Shown piece by piece: positions 43,155 to 51,724 of a stretch of 64,000 bases of DNA. Each line of letters starts with the position of its first letter. Positions within the stretch are counted from its first letter, which is position 1. A program made the translations under genes and the position numbers. The notes beneath the pieces were generated by a model. It searched no databases. It had not been told where the DNA came from and saw only the letters and a program-made list of their open reading frames with translations. Origin of the DNA: an uncultured Bacteroides sp. (GTDB taxonomy: Bacteria > Bacteroidota > Bacteroidia > Bacteroidales > Bacteroidaceae); assembly GCA_900555635.1 (NCBI GenBank), contig USLU01000017.1:1-64000 (forward strand), in the 5' to 3' direction.

Positions 43155-43553
43155 ATGAAACATCTTCGGATCATTTTTGCTGTAGCTATGGCTTTTATGT
43201 TTTGCTCGGCATTCACTCTTAAAAACAAGGAGAAGCAAGTATATGCATTTGGTATAGCTGCTTCTTTCAACGACTCAGTAGTTTATTGCACTGAAATTCA
43301 GGTATTAGATAGTGTAGAATTAGATAAAAACGGCTTTTTGCCCAAACGTGAGTTGTACACTTATCAGTTGAAAAATCACTTGGAATATGAAATGAAGAAA
43401 CCTGATTATACCTGTATGATTTATTTTTCTGAAAGTAAAGGCAAATTGGAAAAAGAGGCTGCAAAGGTAAAAGGTAAATATAAGAAAGGTAATGGTCAGA
43501 TTTTGCAGACAGTAAGTCCTGCTGAATTTACTTTTAAGAAACCTCAGGAATAA
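43155..43553 (+). CDS. Small exported protein of unknown function, 132 aa
   Basis: A signal peptide (IIFAVAMAFMFCSAFT) precedes about 110 exported residues rich in Lys and Glu. I do not recognise a family. The segment FGIAASFNDSVVYCTEIQVLDS and the end KGNGQILQTVSPAEFTFKK are the most distinctive parts. It is followed after 38 bases by the C11 protease gene, so the two may be co-transcribed. Confidence 0.75.
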   Translation: MKHLRIIFAVAMAFMFCSAFTLKNKEKQVYAFGIAASFNDSVVYCTEIQVLDSVELDKNGFLPKRELYTYQLKNHLEYEMKKPDYTCMIYFSESKGKLEKEAAKVKGKYKKGNGQILQTVSPAEFTFKKPQE

Positions 43554-43591
43554 TTTTCAAATCAAAACGGCGTTTCGTTTGTTGTAATGCC

Positions 43592-44782
43592 ATGAAAACA
43601 AAGTTATATATATTGTTATGGATGTGTTGCTCAGTCTTGCTGGTGGCATGCGAAGGCGACGATCCTACACCGGAGCCTCCTGTATATGGTAGTCGTACGG
43701 TTTTGATTTATTTGGCAGCAGATAATAGCCTTTCAAATCAGATAGCGGCAGATTTGCAAGAAATGAAAGAAGGTGTTGCAAAGCTGAATGACTCAGATTT
43801 GCATTTACTGGTTTATATTGATGTCGGTGGTTCTCCGCGTCTTGTTGAATTGAAAAAAAAGAATGGAGAGGTAGTAGAAAACCTCGTGAAATCTTACGAA
43901 TCGAGAAATTCTGTTGGTACAGCTGAAACAATAGAGGTTTTTAACGAAGTGTTTTCCAGTGGAAATTTTCCGGCAGATAGTTATGGGTTAGTTTATTGGT
44001 CGCATGGCGATGGCTGGGTACCTAATCCTCTCCCGAAATCTAGATGGGTTGGGCAAGATGAAGGTAGTGGAGCTTTTATGAATATCTCAGATCTGGTTAC
44101 AATTCTGAAAAGTGCTCCCCATTTCGACTTTATCTTATTCGATGCATGTTTTATGCAATCTATAGAAGTAGCTTATGCACTGCGCAACTATACGGATTAT
44201 TTAATAGGTTCTCCTACTGAGATTCCCGGTCCCGGTGCCCGTTATGATATCCTTGTTCCTGCTATGTTTGCCGAGGAAGATGTTGCTTTGAAAACTGCTA
44301 CTGCATATTATGTTCCTTATGAAGAAATGTATACCGGTAGTACGCCAATTAGTGACGATAACTGGACTGCTGGTGTTTCTGTTTCTCTACTGAAGAGTTC
44401 TGAATTGGAGCCCTTGGCAAAAATAACCAAGCAAGTATTATCAGCCGCTGTAAATAATGCAGATCTTCGTTCAAAAGTGTATGATTACGATAAGCGTTCG
44501 TCTTATTATAGCCATGTAGGTTATTACGATATGGTAGAGATGATGCGTTTATTGGCGGATAATACTGGCTTTGCTGCTTGGGAACAAGCATTTAACGCTG
44601 CACAACCCTATTGGGCTACTACGCCAAAGAACTTTTCCGGTTTTATTTATAATGTGTTTTCAATGGAAGGTACCAATGGTGTTTCTCATTATATCCCATC
44701 TTCTAATAGCTCAGCAATCAATGTCGCATATCGTTCTACTGAGTGGTATGAAGCGGCGGGACTTTCCAAACTAGGTTGGTAA
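43592..44782 (+). CDS. Clostripain-related (C11) cysteine protease lipoprotein
   Basis: The product has 396 residues with a lipoprotein signal (VLLVACEGDD, Cys near residue 20). The C11 dyad is His138 (YWSHGDGW) and Cys186 (LFDACFMQSIEVAY). C11 proteases (clostripain, fragipain) prefer cleavage after basic residues and usually self-activate. The family is certain; the substrate is unknown. It ends in a strong terminator. Confidence 0.92.
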   Translation: MKTKLYILLWMCCSVLLVACEGDDPTPEPPVYGSRTVLIYLAADNSLSNQIAADLQEMKEGVAKLNDSDLHLLVYIDVGGSPRLVELKKKNGEVVENLVKSYESRNSVGTAETIEVFNEVFSSGNFPADSYGLVYWSHGDGWVPNPLPKSRWVGQDEGSGAFMNISDLVTILKSAPHFDFILFDACFMQSIEVAYALRNYTDYLIGSPTEIPGPGARYDILVPAMFAEEDVALKTATAYYVPYEEMYTGSTPISDDNWTAGVSVSLLKSSELEPLAKITKQVLSAAVNNADLRSKVYDYDKRSSYYSHVGYYDMVEMMRLLADNTGFAAWEQAFNAAQPYWATTPKNFSGFIYNVFSMEGTNGVSHYIPSSNSSAINVAYRSTEWYEAAGLSKLGW

Positions 44783-44805
44783 ATCACATTTCAACATTAT
44801 AGATT

Positions 44806-44864
44806 ACACGTATTTGCACAGATAAATGTTTTTATAATCTGTGTGAATGCGTGTGTTTTTTTTT
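44806..44864 (+). terminator. C11 protease terminator
   Basis: ACACG (44806-44810) with CGTGT (44850-44854) encloses ATTTGCACAGAT/ATCTGTGTGAAT, making a long stem with few mismatches and ending in a T-run of eight or more. The inner AATCTGTGTG recalls the hairpin elements at 21846 and 28034, so it may be a decayed relative. Confidence 0.82.
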
Positions 44865-44973
44865 ATGTAATATCTATTAAAAATAAGTCAGTTAACATTA
44901 TTTTCCAATGGAAATTATTTTATATGAGAAATTATTGCTTTATTTGCACCGTAAAACATAAAAACAAAGAATT

Positions 44974-47436
44974 ATGAAATATGTAATCATTGGTGGTGTA
45001 GCAGGTGGAGCTACGGCTGCCGCCCGACTGAGAAGAGTAGATGAAATGTCCGAAATCATTTTATTGGAAAAAGGACCTTATATCTCTTATGCTAACTGTG
45101 GTTTACCTTATTATATAGGTGGGGTCATAACTGATCGTGAGAAGCTGCTGGTACAAACTCCCGAATCTTTCGGAAAGCGTTTTCGTATCGATGTACGAGT
45201 GCAGAATGAAGTGCTTGCCATTCATCCGGAAACTAAAACCGTTACCATTCGTCGTGCCGGTGGGGAAGAATATGAAGAAAGCTACGACAAACTATTGTTA
45301 TCTCCGGGAGCCAATCCGGTGAAGCCTCCCTTGGAGGGCATTCATTCCGAAGGTATTTTCACCTTACGTAATGTGGAAGATACCGATCACATCAAGGCTT
45401 ATATCACTGACAAATGCGTGAAGCGTGCTGTTGTTGTGGGTGCCGGTTTTATCGGATTGGAGATGGCGGAAAATCTGCATCATGCAGGTGTAGCTGTTTC
45501 TGTTGTTGAAATGGGAAATCAGGTAATGGCACCTATAGACTATTCTATGGCCGCACATATTCATCAACATCTGTTACAGAAAGGGGTGTCTCTGTATCTT
45601 GAGGAAGGGGTTACTCATTTCGAACGTACAGATCATGGACTTACCGTCTTTCTGAAGAGTGGCAAGACGATACCTGCCGATATGGTGTTACTTTCTATCG
45701 GTGTGCGTCCTGCAACGGCACTCGCACAACAAGCCGGCATAAAATTAGGAGAAATGGGCGGTATTTGGGTAGACGAACATTTGGAAACCTCTGCAAAAGA
45801 CGTTTATGCAGTGGGTGACGCCATTGAATTTCCTCATCCGCTAACCGGCAAACCTTGGCTTAATTATCTCGCCAATCCTGCCAACCGTCAGGGACGTATT
45901 GTTGCTGATAATATGGCATTCGGCAATACTGTCACTTACGAAGGTGCCATCGGTACTTCTATCGCTAAAGTTTTCGATATGACAGTAGCTTCTACCGGAC
46001 TTGCTGCGAAACGTCTGAAGCAGTGGGAGATGGAGTATCAGAGTTCGGTAACTCATTCCGCTTCTCATGCCGGTTATTATCCGGATGCATTGCCGCTGAC
46101 GCTGAAGCTGACTTTTCATCCCAAAACTGGTAAGCTTTACGGTGCACAATGTGTGGGCTACGAAGGTGTGGACAAACGCATCGACCAGATAGCTGAATTG
46201 ATTAAACACGGTGGTACGGTATACGATCTTATGGAAACGGAACATGCCTATGCGCCTCCTTTCTCTTCTGCCAAAGATCCGATTGCTATCGGTGGCTATG
46301 TGGCATCCAATATTATCAGTGGTGCTATGCCCGCTATTACATGGCGTGAACTGGTGGAGCAAAAGAACCAGGTGATGTTGATAGATACTCGTATTCCTGA
46401 AGAATATTCGTTTGGCACTATTCCGGGAGCAGTCAATATACCGTTGGATGAAATGCGCGAGCATCTTGCTGAGATACCCACTGATAAACCCGTAGTACTT
46501 TTCTGTGCGGTTGGATTACGTGGCTATCTGGCACAACGCATTTTGATGGGGCGTGGCTATCGCAATGTCCGTAATTTGATTGGCGGATATAAGACATATT
46601 CCACAAGTGTGGCTCCCGTGCCTATTTCATTAGCTAAGACTTCTTCAACTACGGAATCAGTTTCACAGGAACCGGATACATCCTCTGCTTCCACATCTAA
46701 GAAAGAAACATTGAAAATCAATGCGTGTGGCTTACAGTGTCCCGGTCCCATCATGCAGGTAAAGAAAGCGATGGATAGCGTCGCTACAGGTGATCGTGTG
46801 GAGATTGTGGCTACCGATGCAGGTTTTGCCCGTGATGCTTCTGCCTGGTGTGATACAACTGGAAACAAACTGGTTGAGAAGTATGAAGAGAAAGGGCGTT
46901 ATACAGTTGTTATAGAGAAGGGTGATCCGGATTGCGTTTGTCCTACTAATGCTCATATAGGTGGAGGTAGAGGAAAGACTCTGATTTTATTCAGTGATGA
47001 TTTGGACAAGGCACTGGCTACATTTGTCTTGGCAAATGGCGCGGCTGCAACGGGGCAGAAGGTGACTATCTTCTTTACTTTCTGGGGACTGAATGTGCTG
47101 AAAAAGGTGCAAAAACCTAAAGTACAAAAGGACTTTTTCGGAAAGATGTTTGGTATGATGTTGCCATCCAGTTCGCTGAAACTAAAATTGTCACAGATGA
47201 ATATGCTGGGTATGGGTAGCCTCATGATGCGTTATCTGATGAAACGTAAAGGAGTGGATTCACTGGAGTCTTTACGTTCTCAGGCGTTAGCGCAGGGGGT
47301 AGAGTTCATTGCTTGTCAGATGTCTATGGATATGATGGGTATTCAGCGAGAAGAACTTCTGAACCAAGTTACCATAGGCGGTGTGGCAACCTATATGGAG
47401 CGTGCCGACAAAGCGAATGTGAATTTATTTATATAG
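44974..47436 (+). CDS. CoA-disulfide reductase/rhodanese/TusA/DsrE-like fusion
   Basis: The product has 820 residues in four parts. Residues 1-445 are a pyridine-nucleotide FAD oxidoreductase (VIIGGVAGGATAAARLRR; redox Cys42 in YISYANCGLPYYIGG, as in CoA-disulfide reductase). Residues about 447-545 are a rhodanese domain (VVLFCAVGLRGY, Cys511). Residues about 577-655 are a TusA domain (NACGLQCPGPIMQ; Cys585 and Cys589). Residues about 667-820 are DsrE-like (LILFSDDLDKALATFVLANG). All four domains handle persulfide sulfur, so the protein probably moves or reduces sulfane sulfur. The next gene, a MarR regulator, starts 11 bases later and may control it. Confidence 0.93.
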   Translation: MKYVIIGGVAGGATAAARLRRVDEMSEIILLEKGPYISYANCGLPYYIGGVITDREKLLVQTPESFGKRFRIDVRVQNEVLAIHPETKTVTIRRAGGEEYEESYDKLLLSPGANPVKPPLEGIHSEGIFTLRNVEDTDHIKAYITDKCVKRAVVVGAGFIGLEMAENLHHAGVAVSVVEMGNQVMAPIDYSMAAHIHQHLLQKGVSLYLEEGVTHFERTDHGLTVFLKSGKTIPADMVLLSIGVRPATALAQQAGIKLGEMGGIWVDEHLETSAKDVYAVGDAIEFPHPLTGKPWLNYLANPANRQGRIVADNMAFGNTVTYEGAIGTSIAKVFDMTVASTGLAAKRLKQWEMEYQSSVTHSASHAGYYPDALPLTLKLTFHPKTGKLYGAQCVGYEGVDKRIDQIAELIKHGGTVYDLMETEHAYAPPFSSAKDPIAIGGYVASNIISGAMPAITWRELVEQKNQVMLIDTRIPEEYSFGTIPGAVNIPLDEMREHLAEIPTDKPVVLFCAVGLRGYLAQRILMGRGYRNVRNLIGGYKTYSTSVAPVPISLAKTSSTTESVSQEPDTSSASTSKKETLKINACGLQCPGPIMQVKKAMDSVATGDRVEIVATDAGFARDASAWCDTTGNKLVEKYEEKGRYTVVIEKGDPDCVCPTNAHIGGGRGKTLILFSDDLDKALATFVLANGAAATGQKVTIFFTFWGLNVLKKVQKPKVQKDFFGKMFGMMLPSSSLKLKLSQMNMLGMGSLMMRYLMKRKGVDSLESLRSQALAQGVEFIACQMSMDMMGIQREELLNQVTIGGVATYMERADKANVNLFI

Positions 47437-47446
47437 TAGGAACGAT

Positions 47447-47803
47447 ATGGAGACTTTATGTAAAATCCGTGATATCTATCGGTCGATTGCCGAGTTCGAA
47501 GTACAGTTTACGCAAGTATACGATCTTTCACTGAATGAAGGTATGCTCCTGTGTACCTTGCTGAACCGTCCTAAACTTACTTCCAGCGAGATAGCGGAGG
47601 CTTTAGGATTGTCCGCCTCCAATACATCCAAAGTTATTCGTTCGGTGGAAGATAAAAAGCTGATTACCCGTCTCATTGGCAAGGAGGACAAGCGCCAGAT
47701 GCTTTTTACTTTGACATCGGAAGGTAAGAGCAAGATTACTGATATCAAGAATGCTGTTTTCGAGATGCCCGAACTGCTTCAACAGGTAATCCGGCTTGTA
47801 TAG
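47447..47803 (+). CDS. MarR-family transcriptional regulator
   Basis: The product has 118 residues with a winged helix (LTSSEIAEALGLSASNTSKVIR followed by a wing containing GKEDKRQMLFTLTSEGK). MarR-type factors are dimeric repressors that respond to small molecules or thiol oxidation. Next to a sulfur-transfer fusion enzyme, a thiol or persulfide signal is a reasonable guess. Confidence 0.88.
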   Translation: METLCKIRDIYRSIAEFEVQFTQVYDLSLNEGMLLCTLLNRPKLTSSEIAEALGLSASNTSKVIRSVEDKKLITRLIGKEDKRQMLFTLTSEGKSKITDIKNAVFEMPELLQQVIRLV

Positions 47804-47886
47804 CAGATAAAACAGTTGTAATTAGGAAAAAACAAATGTATTTTGTTACTTTGCATACATACAATATATAAAAAGAGGAAACCGAT

Positions 47887-49452
47887 ATGATACAGCAGCG
47901 GAAACTTTATCCCATAGGCATACAAACCTTCTCGGAGATTCGCCGGAAGAATTATTTGTATATAGATAAGACGGAATATGTTTATCGTATGACGCATTCT
48001 GATTCCAAATACTTGTTTTTGAGTCGTCCGCGTCGTTTCGGAAAATCGCTTCTTACCAGTACCTTGCATAGTTACTTTGCAGGGGAGAAGGAACTGTTCG
48101 AGGGACTTGCCATTGATAAGTTGGAAAAGGAATGGACCAAATATCCTGTACTGCATTTTGATATGAGCATGGCAAAGCATGTGGACAAGGAGCGGTTGGA
48201 ACAAATGTTGAGTGTGCAATTGTACAGATATGAGGAAACGTATGGGCGTGTGGATGAGGAAGAGACTTTGAATGACCGTTTCTCCGGTTTGATTCATCGT
48301 GCTTATGAGCAAACTAACAGCCAGGTCGTTGTGCTTATTGACGAATACGATGCTCCTCTTCTTGATGTAGTGCACGAAGAGAAGAATTTGCCTGTTCTTC
48401 GGGATGTAATGCGTAATTTTTACAGCCCTCTGAAAGCTTGTGACCCTTACTTGCGCTATGTGTTTCTCACAGGTATCACGAAGTTTTCCCAGCTCAGCAT
48501 CTTCAGCGAACTGAATAATATCAAGAATATCAGTATGGACGAACCGTATGCTGCTATCTGCGGTATCAGTGAAGAAGAAATGTCGGTGCAGATGGACTCT
48601 GATTTAGATTTGCTGGCTGTACGCATGGGGCTGACTCGTCAAGAGCTTCTTGTGCAATTGAAGGATAACTATGACGGTTATCATTTCACGTGGCCGTCTC
48701 CCGATATTTACAATCCTTTCAGTCTGTTGAATGCCTTTGCCGATGGTAAGATGAATTCTTATTGGTTTGGCAGTGGTACGCCTACCTATTTGATAGAGAT
48801 GTTGAATAAGTATCATGTAAAACCTCAACAGATAGGAGAGCGAAAAGCCCTTGCCGAGTCCTTCGATGCCCCTACGGAACGGATGACGAATATCACTCCA
48901 CTGCTATATCAAAGTGGGTATGTTACCATAAAAGGTTACTCTCCGTTGACTCATCTTTATATGCTGGATATTCCTAATAAAGAAGTGCGTATGGGGTTGA
49001 TGAAGAGCCTGCTGCCCGGTTACCTGCATCAATATACTATGGATGGGCTTACTACTGTGGCTCTCCTTTTCGAAGCCATTGCCGAAGAGAGAATGGATGA
49101 TGCGCTGCGTTTGTTGCAGACATTTCTTTCTACAATTCCTCAATGTGATAATACCGATTATGAAGGCCACTACCAGTCTTTGCTTTACACTATTTTCAGC
49201 CTGCTGGGGATGTATGTTGATGTCGAAGTACGTACTCCCCGTGGACGTGTAGATATGGTGATGCGTACTTCTACCATCCTCTATATTGTGGAACTGAAGT
49301 TGGATAAGACGGCTGATACGGCTATCCGGCAAATCGACTTGAAAAATTATCCGGAACGTTTTGCTCTGTGCGGTTTGCCGATAGTGAAGGTGGGTATCAA
49401 CTTTGATAGCGAACGACGAACTTTGGGCGACTGGAAAATAGAAGAAGCTTGA
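47887..49452 (+). CDS. AAA-ATPase-like protein with C-terminal PD-(D/E)XK domain
   Basis: The product has 521 residues. The N-terminal AAA-ATPase-like domain has a P-loop variant (LSRPRRFGKSLLTSTL) and Walker B (VVLIDEYDAPLLD). The C-terminal domain has the nuclease-like core GRVDMVMRTSTILYIVELKLD. This is a family common in many copies in Bacteroides; the function is unsettled. It is close to a palindromic repeat cluster at its 3' end. Confidence 0.9.
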   Translation: MIQQRKLYPIGIQTFSEIRRKNYLYIDKTEYVYRMTHSDSKYLFLSRPRRFGKSLLTSTLHSYFAGEKELFEGLAIDKLEKEWTKYPVLHFDMSMAKHVDKERLEQMLSVQLYRYEETYGRVDEEETLNDRFSGLIHRAYEQTNSQVVVLIDEYDAPLLDVVHEEKNLPVLRDVMRNFYSPLKACDPYLRYVFLTGITKFSQLSIFSELNNIKNISMDEPYAAICGISEEEMSVQMDSDLDLLAVRMGLTRQELLVQLKDNYDGYHFTWPSPDIYNPFSLLNAFADGKMNSYWFGSGTPTYLIEMLNKYHVKPQQIGERKALAESFDAPTERMTNITPLLYQSGYVTIKGYSPLTHLYMLDIPNKEVRMGLMKSLLPGYLHQYTMDGLTTVALLFEAIAEERMDDALRLLQTFLSTIPQCDNTDYEGHYQSLLYTIFSLLGMYVDVEVRTPRGRVDMVMRTSTILYIVELKLDKTADTAIRQIDLKNYPERFALCGLPIVKVGINFDSERRTLGDWKIEEA

Positions 49453-49468
49453 CTTCGTGAAAAGAGTA

Positions 49469-49562
49469 TTAATATCGTGTCAGCACGAAGTTAATATCGT
49501 GTCGACACGATATTAATACTTTGTCTGACACGATATTAATTTCTTGTTTGACATAATATTAA
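49469..49562. repeat. Cluster of TTAATATCGTGTC repeats with a perfect 26-bp palindrome
   Basis: The 13-mer TTAATATCGTGTC occurs at 49469 and 49491 on the + strand and in the opposite orientation at 49504 and 49527, with a degenerate copy at 49550-49562. Units 2 and 3 abut to make a perfect 26-bp palindrome (49491-49516). It lies between the convergent AAA/PD-(D/E)XK gene and the DUF4373 gene. It could be a protein-binding cluster or a transcription stop. Confidence 0.85.
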
Positions 49563-49564
49563 CT

Positions 49565-50410
49565 TTATGTCTTTCTCCTGTCTTTAGCCAATATGGAGAT
49601 GATATAGCCTCCTTTGCTGTTCACCTTGTTCCAGTTCGTATCGTGTATCACTTTCCAGAAAATACCTCCCAGTCTGCCATAATCGGATAGGCGCAGTATT
49701 TTGCTTATTTCATCCTCGTCGGTAATATGCAGCTGCTTCAGTTCCAGCATTATGCATTCCAGATTGTGCGTATTCTTGTTGTAGGCATAGCCCGGAATGT
49801 CGAAGCAAGATAAATCCTCCTTACCTCCGCCTTCCCCTTTCGGGGGAATTGAAGGGGGAAGTGCTTTACTTTCATTTGCTTTACTCTGCTTTACTTTACT
49901 TTGTTCGGAATTGTCTGCATTTTCAGCAGGAATGTCAGCACCTTGCTTGCAATTACCATCATTGGGTGTACATGCAGGTGGCGTATCGTTTTCATCTTTT
50001 GTATTCTCATTTTTCATTTTCAATTCCTCGAAGAGGTAGGGGAGTGAGTTTAAATCTCTTTTCCTCCGTTTAGTAGCTTCCAGCCATACTTTCTGTATCT
50101 CAATGGAAGTCAGTACCTGTTTCTCCTGATAAGTTTGGAGGTCGAAGAACTCTTTTTCTACCAGAATATTCACCATTCCCTGCATTTCTTCTTCACTGAT
50201 ATCCCTTCCCACTTTATTGGTAAATAGCGTGCATTGTTCTTTGTTCCAAGTCAGGTAATAACCATTCTCCTTGTATATTTTGCACAGCAGCTTCATAATT
50301 GCTGCTGTGCCTTTTAGACCGAATTTTGCTTCTATCAATTCCATGGGTATCTCGTCAAAGAGGTTTACTTTGAGGGGGAAATACATCATCCCTCCGTATA
50401 TTATAGCCAT
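49565..50410 (-). CDS. DUF4373 (Lin1244/Lin1753-like) protein
   Basis: The product has 281 residues. The N-terminal 120 residues match the DUF4373 family (FPLKVNLFDEIPMELIEAKFG; IYKENGYYLTWNKEQ; IEIQKVWLEATKRRKRDL), which resembles replication-initiator N-terminal domains of mobile elements. The middle is acidic and low-complexity. The C-terminus includes NNLECIMLELKQLH-like and GGIFWKVIHDTNWNK motifs. Its function is unknown; in Bacteroides it is often found next to capsule loci. Confidence 0.82.
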   Translation of the reverse strand: MAIIYGGMMYFPLKVNLFDEIPMELIEAKFGLKGTAAIMKLLCKIYKENGYYLTWNKEQCTLFTNKVGRDISEEEMQGMVNILVEKEFFDLQTYQEKQVLTSIEIQKVWLEATKRRKRDLNSLPYLFEELKMKNENTKDENDTPPACTPNDGNCKQGADIPAENADNSEQSKVKQSKANESKALPPSIPPKGEGGGKEDLSCFDIPGYAYNKNTHNLECIMLELKQLHITDEDEISKILRLSDYGRLGGIFWKVIHDTNWNKVNSKGGYIISILAKDRRKT

Positions 50411-50449
50411 AATTTCTGCTTTTAATTTTCAATTTTCAATTTTCAATTC

Positions 50450-50797
50450 TCAATTGATTGGTCTCCATTCCAGAAAGTTGACCAGTTGGAAGCTTCGCCA
50501 AGCTTGCTGTTCCACATCCCAGAAGATGAGGGTGCTTGTCACTCTGACTATTTCGTACTTTCTGTGGAATCCGGTTTCGTAGGGTATCAGTGTTGCCTTT
50601 ACCAGTTTGAAGGTCCCGTCTTGTTTGTAGTAGGCAATGAGGGCATAGCCGTATTGCATGTGGTCAATCAAGTCTTCGATTCTTTTTGCCATCCAGTCGG
50701 CACAAGTTTCTGTGTAAGCTTTCTCAAGCATGATACGTGTTTTCCATAAGTTTCTCAGTGCCTCGTGAAGTGAAGCGGACTTTGTCAACTTTTTCAT
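50450..50797 (-). CDS. WYL_2-type Sm-like SH3-fold protein, 115 aa
   Basis: The product has 115 residues. The C-terminal half (TLIPYETGFHRKYEIV, then WDVEQQAWRSFQLVNFLEWRPI) is the pattern of the small WYL_2/DUF2693 family. The N-terminus is basic and helical. The function is unknown; nucleic-acid binding is plausible. It is upstream of the DUF4373 gene on the same strand. Confidence 0.7.
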   Translation of the reverse strand: MKKLTKSASLHEALRNLWKTRIMLEKAYTETCADWMAKRIEDLIDHMQYGYALIAYYKQDGTFKLVKATLIPYETGFHRKYEIVRVTSTLIFWDVEQQAWRSFQLVNFLEWRPIN

Positions 50798-50854
50798 TTT
50801 GTTGTCGTTTAAATTAATATTAGATTTAGTTCAGTAGGTGTTGCAGTCAGATTA

Positions 50855-50893
50855 AAAAGAAAGATGCCGTTTTCTTGAAGAAGCGGCATCTTT
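50855..50893 (-). terminator. Terminator after the 86-aa ORF
   Basis: AAAGATGCCG (50860-50869) and CGGCATCTTT (50884-50893) form a perfect stem. On the - strand a T-rich tail follows, so it would end leftward transcription from the 86-aa ORF region. Confidence 0.75.
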
Positions 50894-50927
50894 ACTGGGT
50901 GTGGCTTGATCTTTACCAAATTGCCGG

Positions 50928-50935
50928 CAAAGATA
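50928..50935 (-). promoter_or_regulatory. -7 element for the WYL_2-type gene
   Basis: The - strand reads TATCTTTG. Transcription would start near 50921, about 125 bases before the WYL_2-type start codon. No exact -33 TTTG is seen, so this gene may also be read from upstream through leaky termination. Confidence 0.4.
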
Positions 50936-50987
50936 TAGCCTTTCATGTACAAGTTGTATGTCGTTAATTATTCGTGTTTATTTGTTA

Positions 50988-51248
50988 TTATTTTTTCTTT
51001 TTATTATTGATTGTTTTGTGAAGGTAATCTTTGAGGATGTCTGTGAAATCATCCTTTATTGTATTGAATGATAACGGTTTCCCACTCTTTGTGATAAATA
51101 TCTCTTTTTCGGCAATAAACCGTTCCAGTGTGGCTAAACCTGCTTGCGGATCTACTCCCATATCTCCTTCCAGAAACATCTCCAGAAAGGTTGTTTCTAA
51201 TGTCTCCCGGTTCAGGTAGATTCCTGGTATGTCGGCTCCCTTCTTCAC
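50988..51248 (-). CDS. Small unknown protein, 86 aa, probably frameshifted upstream
   Basis: The GTG start at 51248 lies in the middle of a reading frame that stays open far upstream but lacks an ATG. The visible product is acidic-to-basic and ends in NNKKKK. I do not recognise the family. The open frame upstream, when joined across an A8 run to another frame, gives a natural ATG-started protein of 120 residues (see the adjacent feature). It lies closest to the leftward promoter of the invertible segment. Confidence 0.65.
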   Translation of the reverse strand: MKKGADIPGIYLNRETLETTFLEMFLEGDMGVDPQAGLATLERFIAEKEIFITKSGKPLSFNTIKDDFTDILKDYLHKTINNKKKK

Positions 51249-51351
51249 TCCTCTCTTTTTCTTAACACTTTGTGCTAAAGTTACTTTGCTGTTATTACTG
51301 CTTGTTTTTGCAGTTTTTTTTATCCTGCATTTTCTTGTTATTTTCTTTCAT
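51249..51351 (-). other. Out-of-frame 5' extension of the 86-aa gene with an A8 run
   Basis: On the - strand an ATG at 51351 opens MKENNKKMQDKK, then reaches a run of eight A (plus-strand T at 51314-51321). Removing one A joins it in frame to TAKTSSNNSKVTLAQS, VKKKRG and the 86-aa ORF. As read, the frame stops 19 codons after the ATG. This can be a mutation, a sequencing error, or a slippage-controlled gene. Confidence 0.6.
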
Positions 51352-51516
51352 GATTTCGCTCTTTTTAGTGCAAATAATTAACGACGAAAAAATGTCATGA
51401 GTTGCGAAGTTAGTTTTTTATATGAATATGAGTGAACTTTGAGAGGGGTTTAATTATGAAAGATATGCGAGGTATGGGTACAATTACTTATATATCAGGT
51501 GTGTATTAGATGGGGT

Positions 51517-51547
51517 AAAAGCGTTTTTTAGACGTTCGTTTAATGGA
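51517..51547 (+). repeat. Left 31-bp inverted repeat of invertible capsule promoter
   Basis: This 31-base sequence (core AGACGTTCGTTTAATGGA) is exactly repeated in inverse orientation at 51725-51755. With 177 bases between them they bound a classic phase-variable capsule promoter segment. Confidence 0.93.
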
Positions 51548-51549
51548 CG

Positions 51550-51581
51550 CAAAGATAGAGTGTATTTTTCAATCCTGCAAA
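51550..51581 (-). promoter_or_regulatory. Capsule promoter in leftward (OFF) orientation
   Basis: On the - strand TTTG (51581-51578), 20 bases, then TATCTTTG (51557-51550) match the primary sigma consensus exactly. It reads toward the three leftward small genes. Its -7 box is two bases from the left inverted repeat. Confidence 0.88.
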
Positions 51582-51724
51582 ATGTTTAATAAAAATATTT
51601 TTAGAAATTTCTAAATATAGACCTAAGTAATTGCTATTTAGGATATTGAATCGAATAAATTTCCTCTTTATATTTTGTTAATTTTTAAACAATCAGCTTT
51701 CTTTTTATTTCTCAAATATTGACA

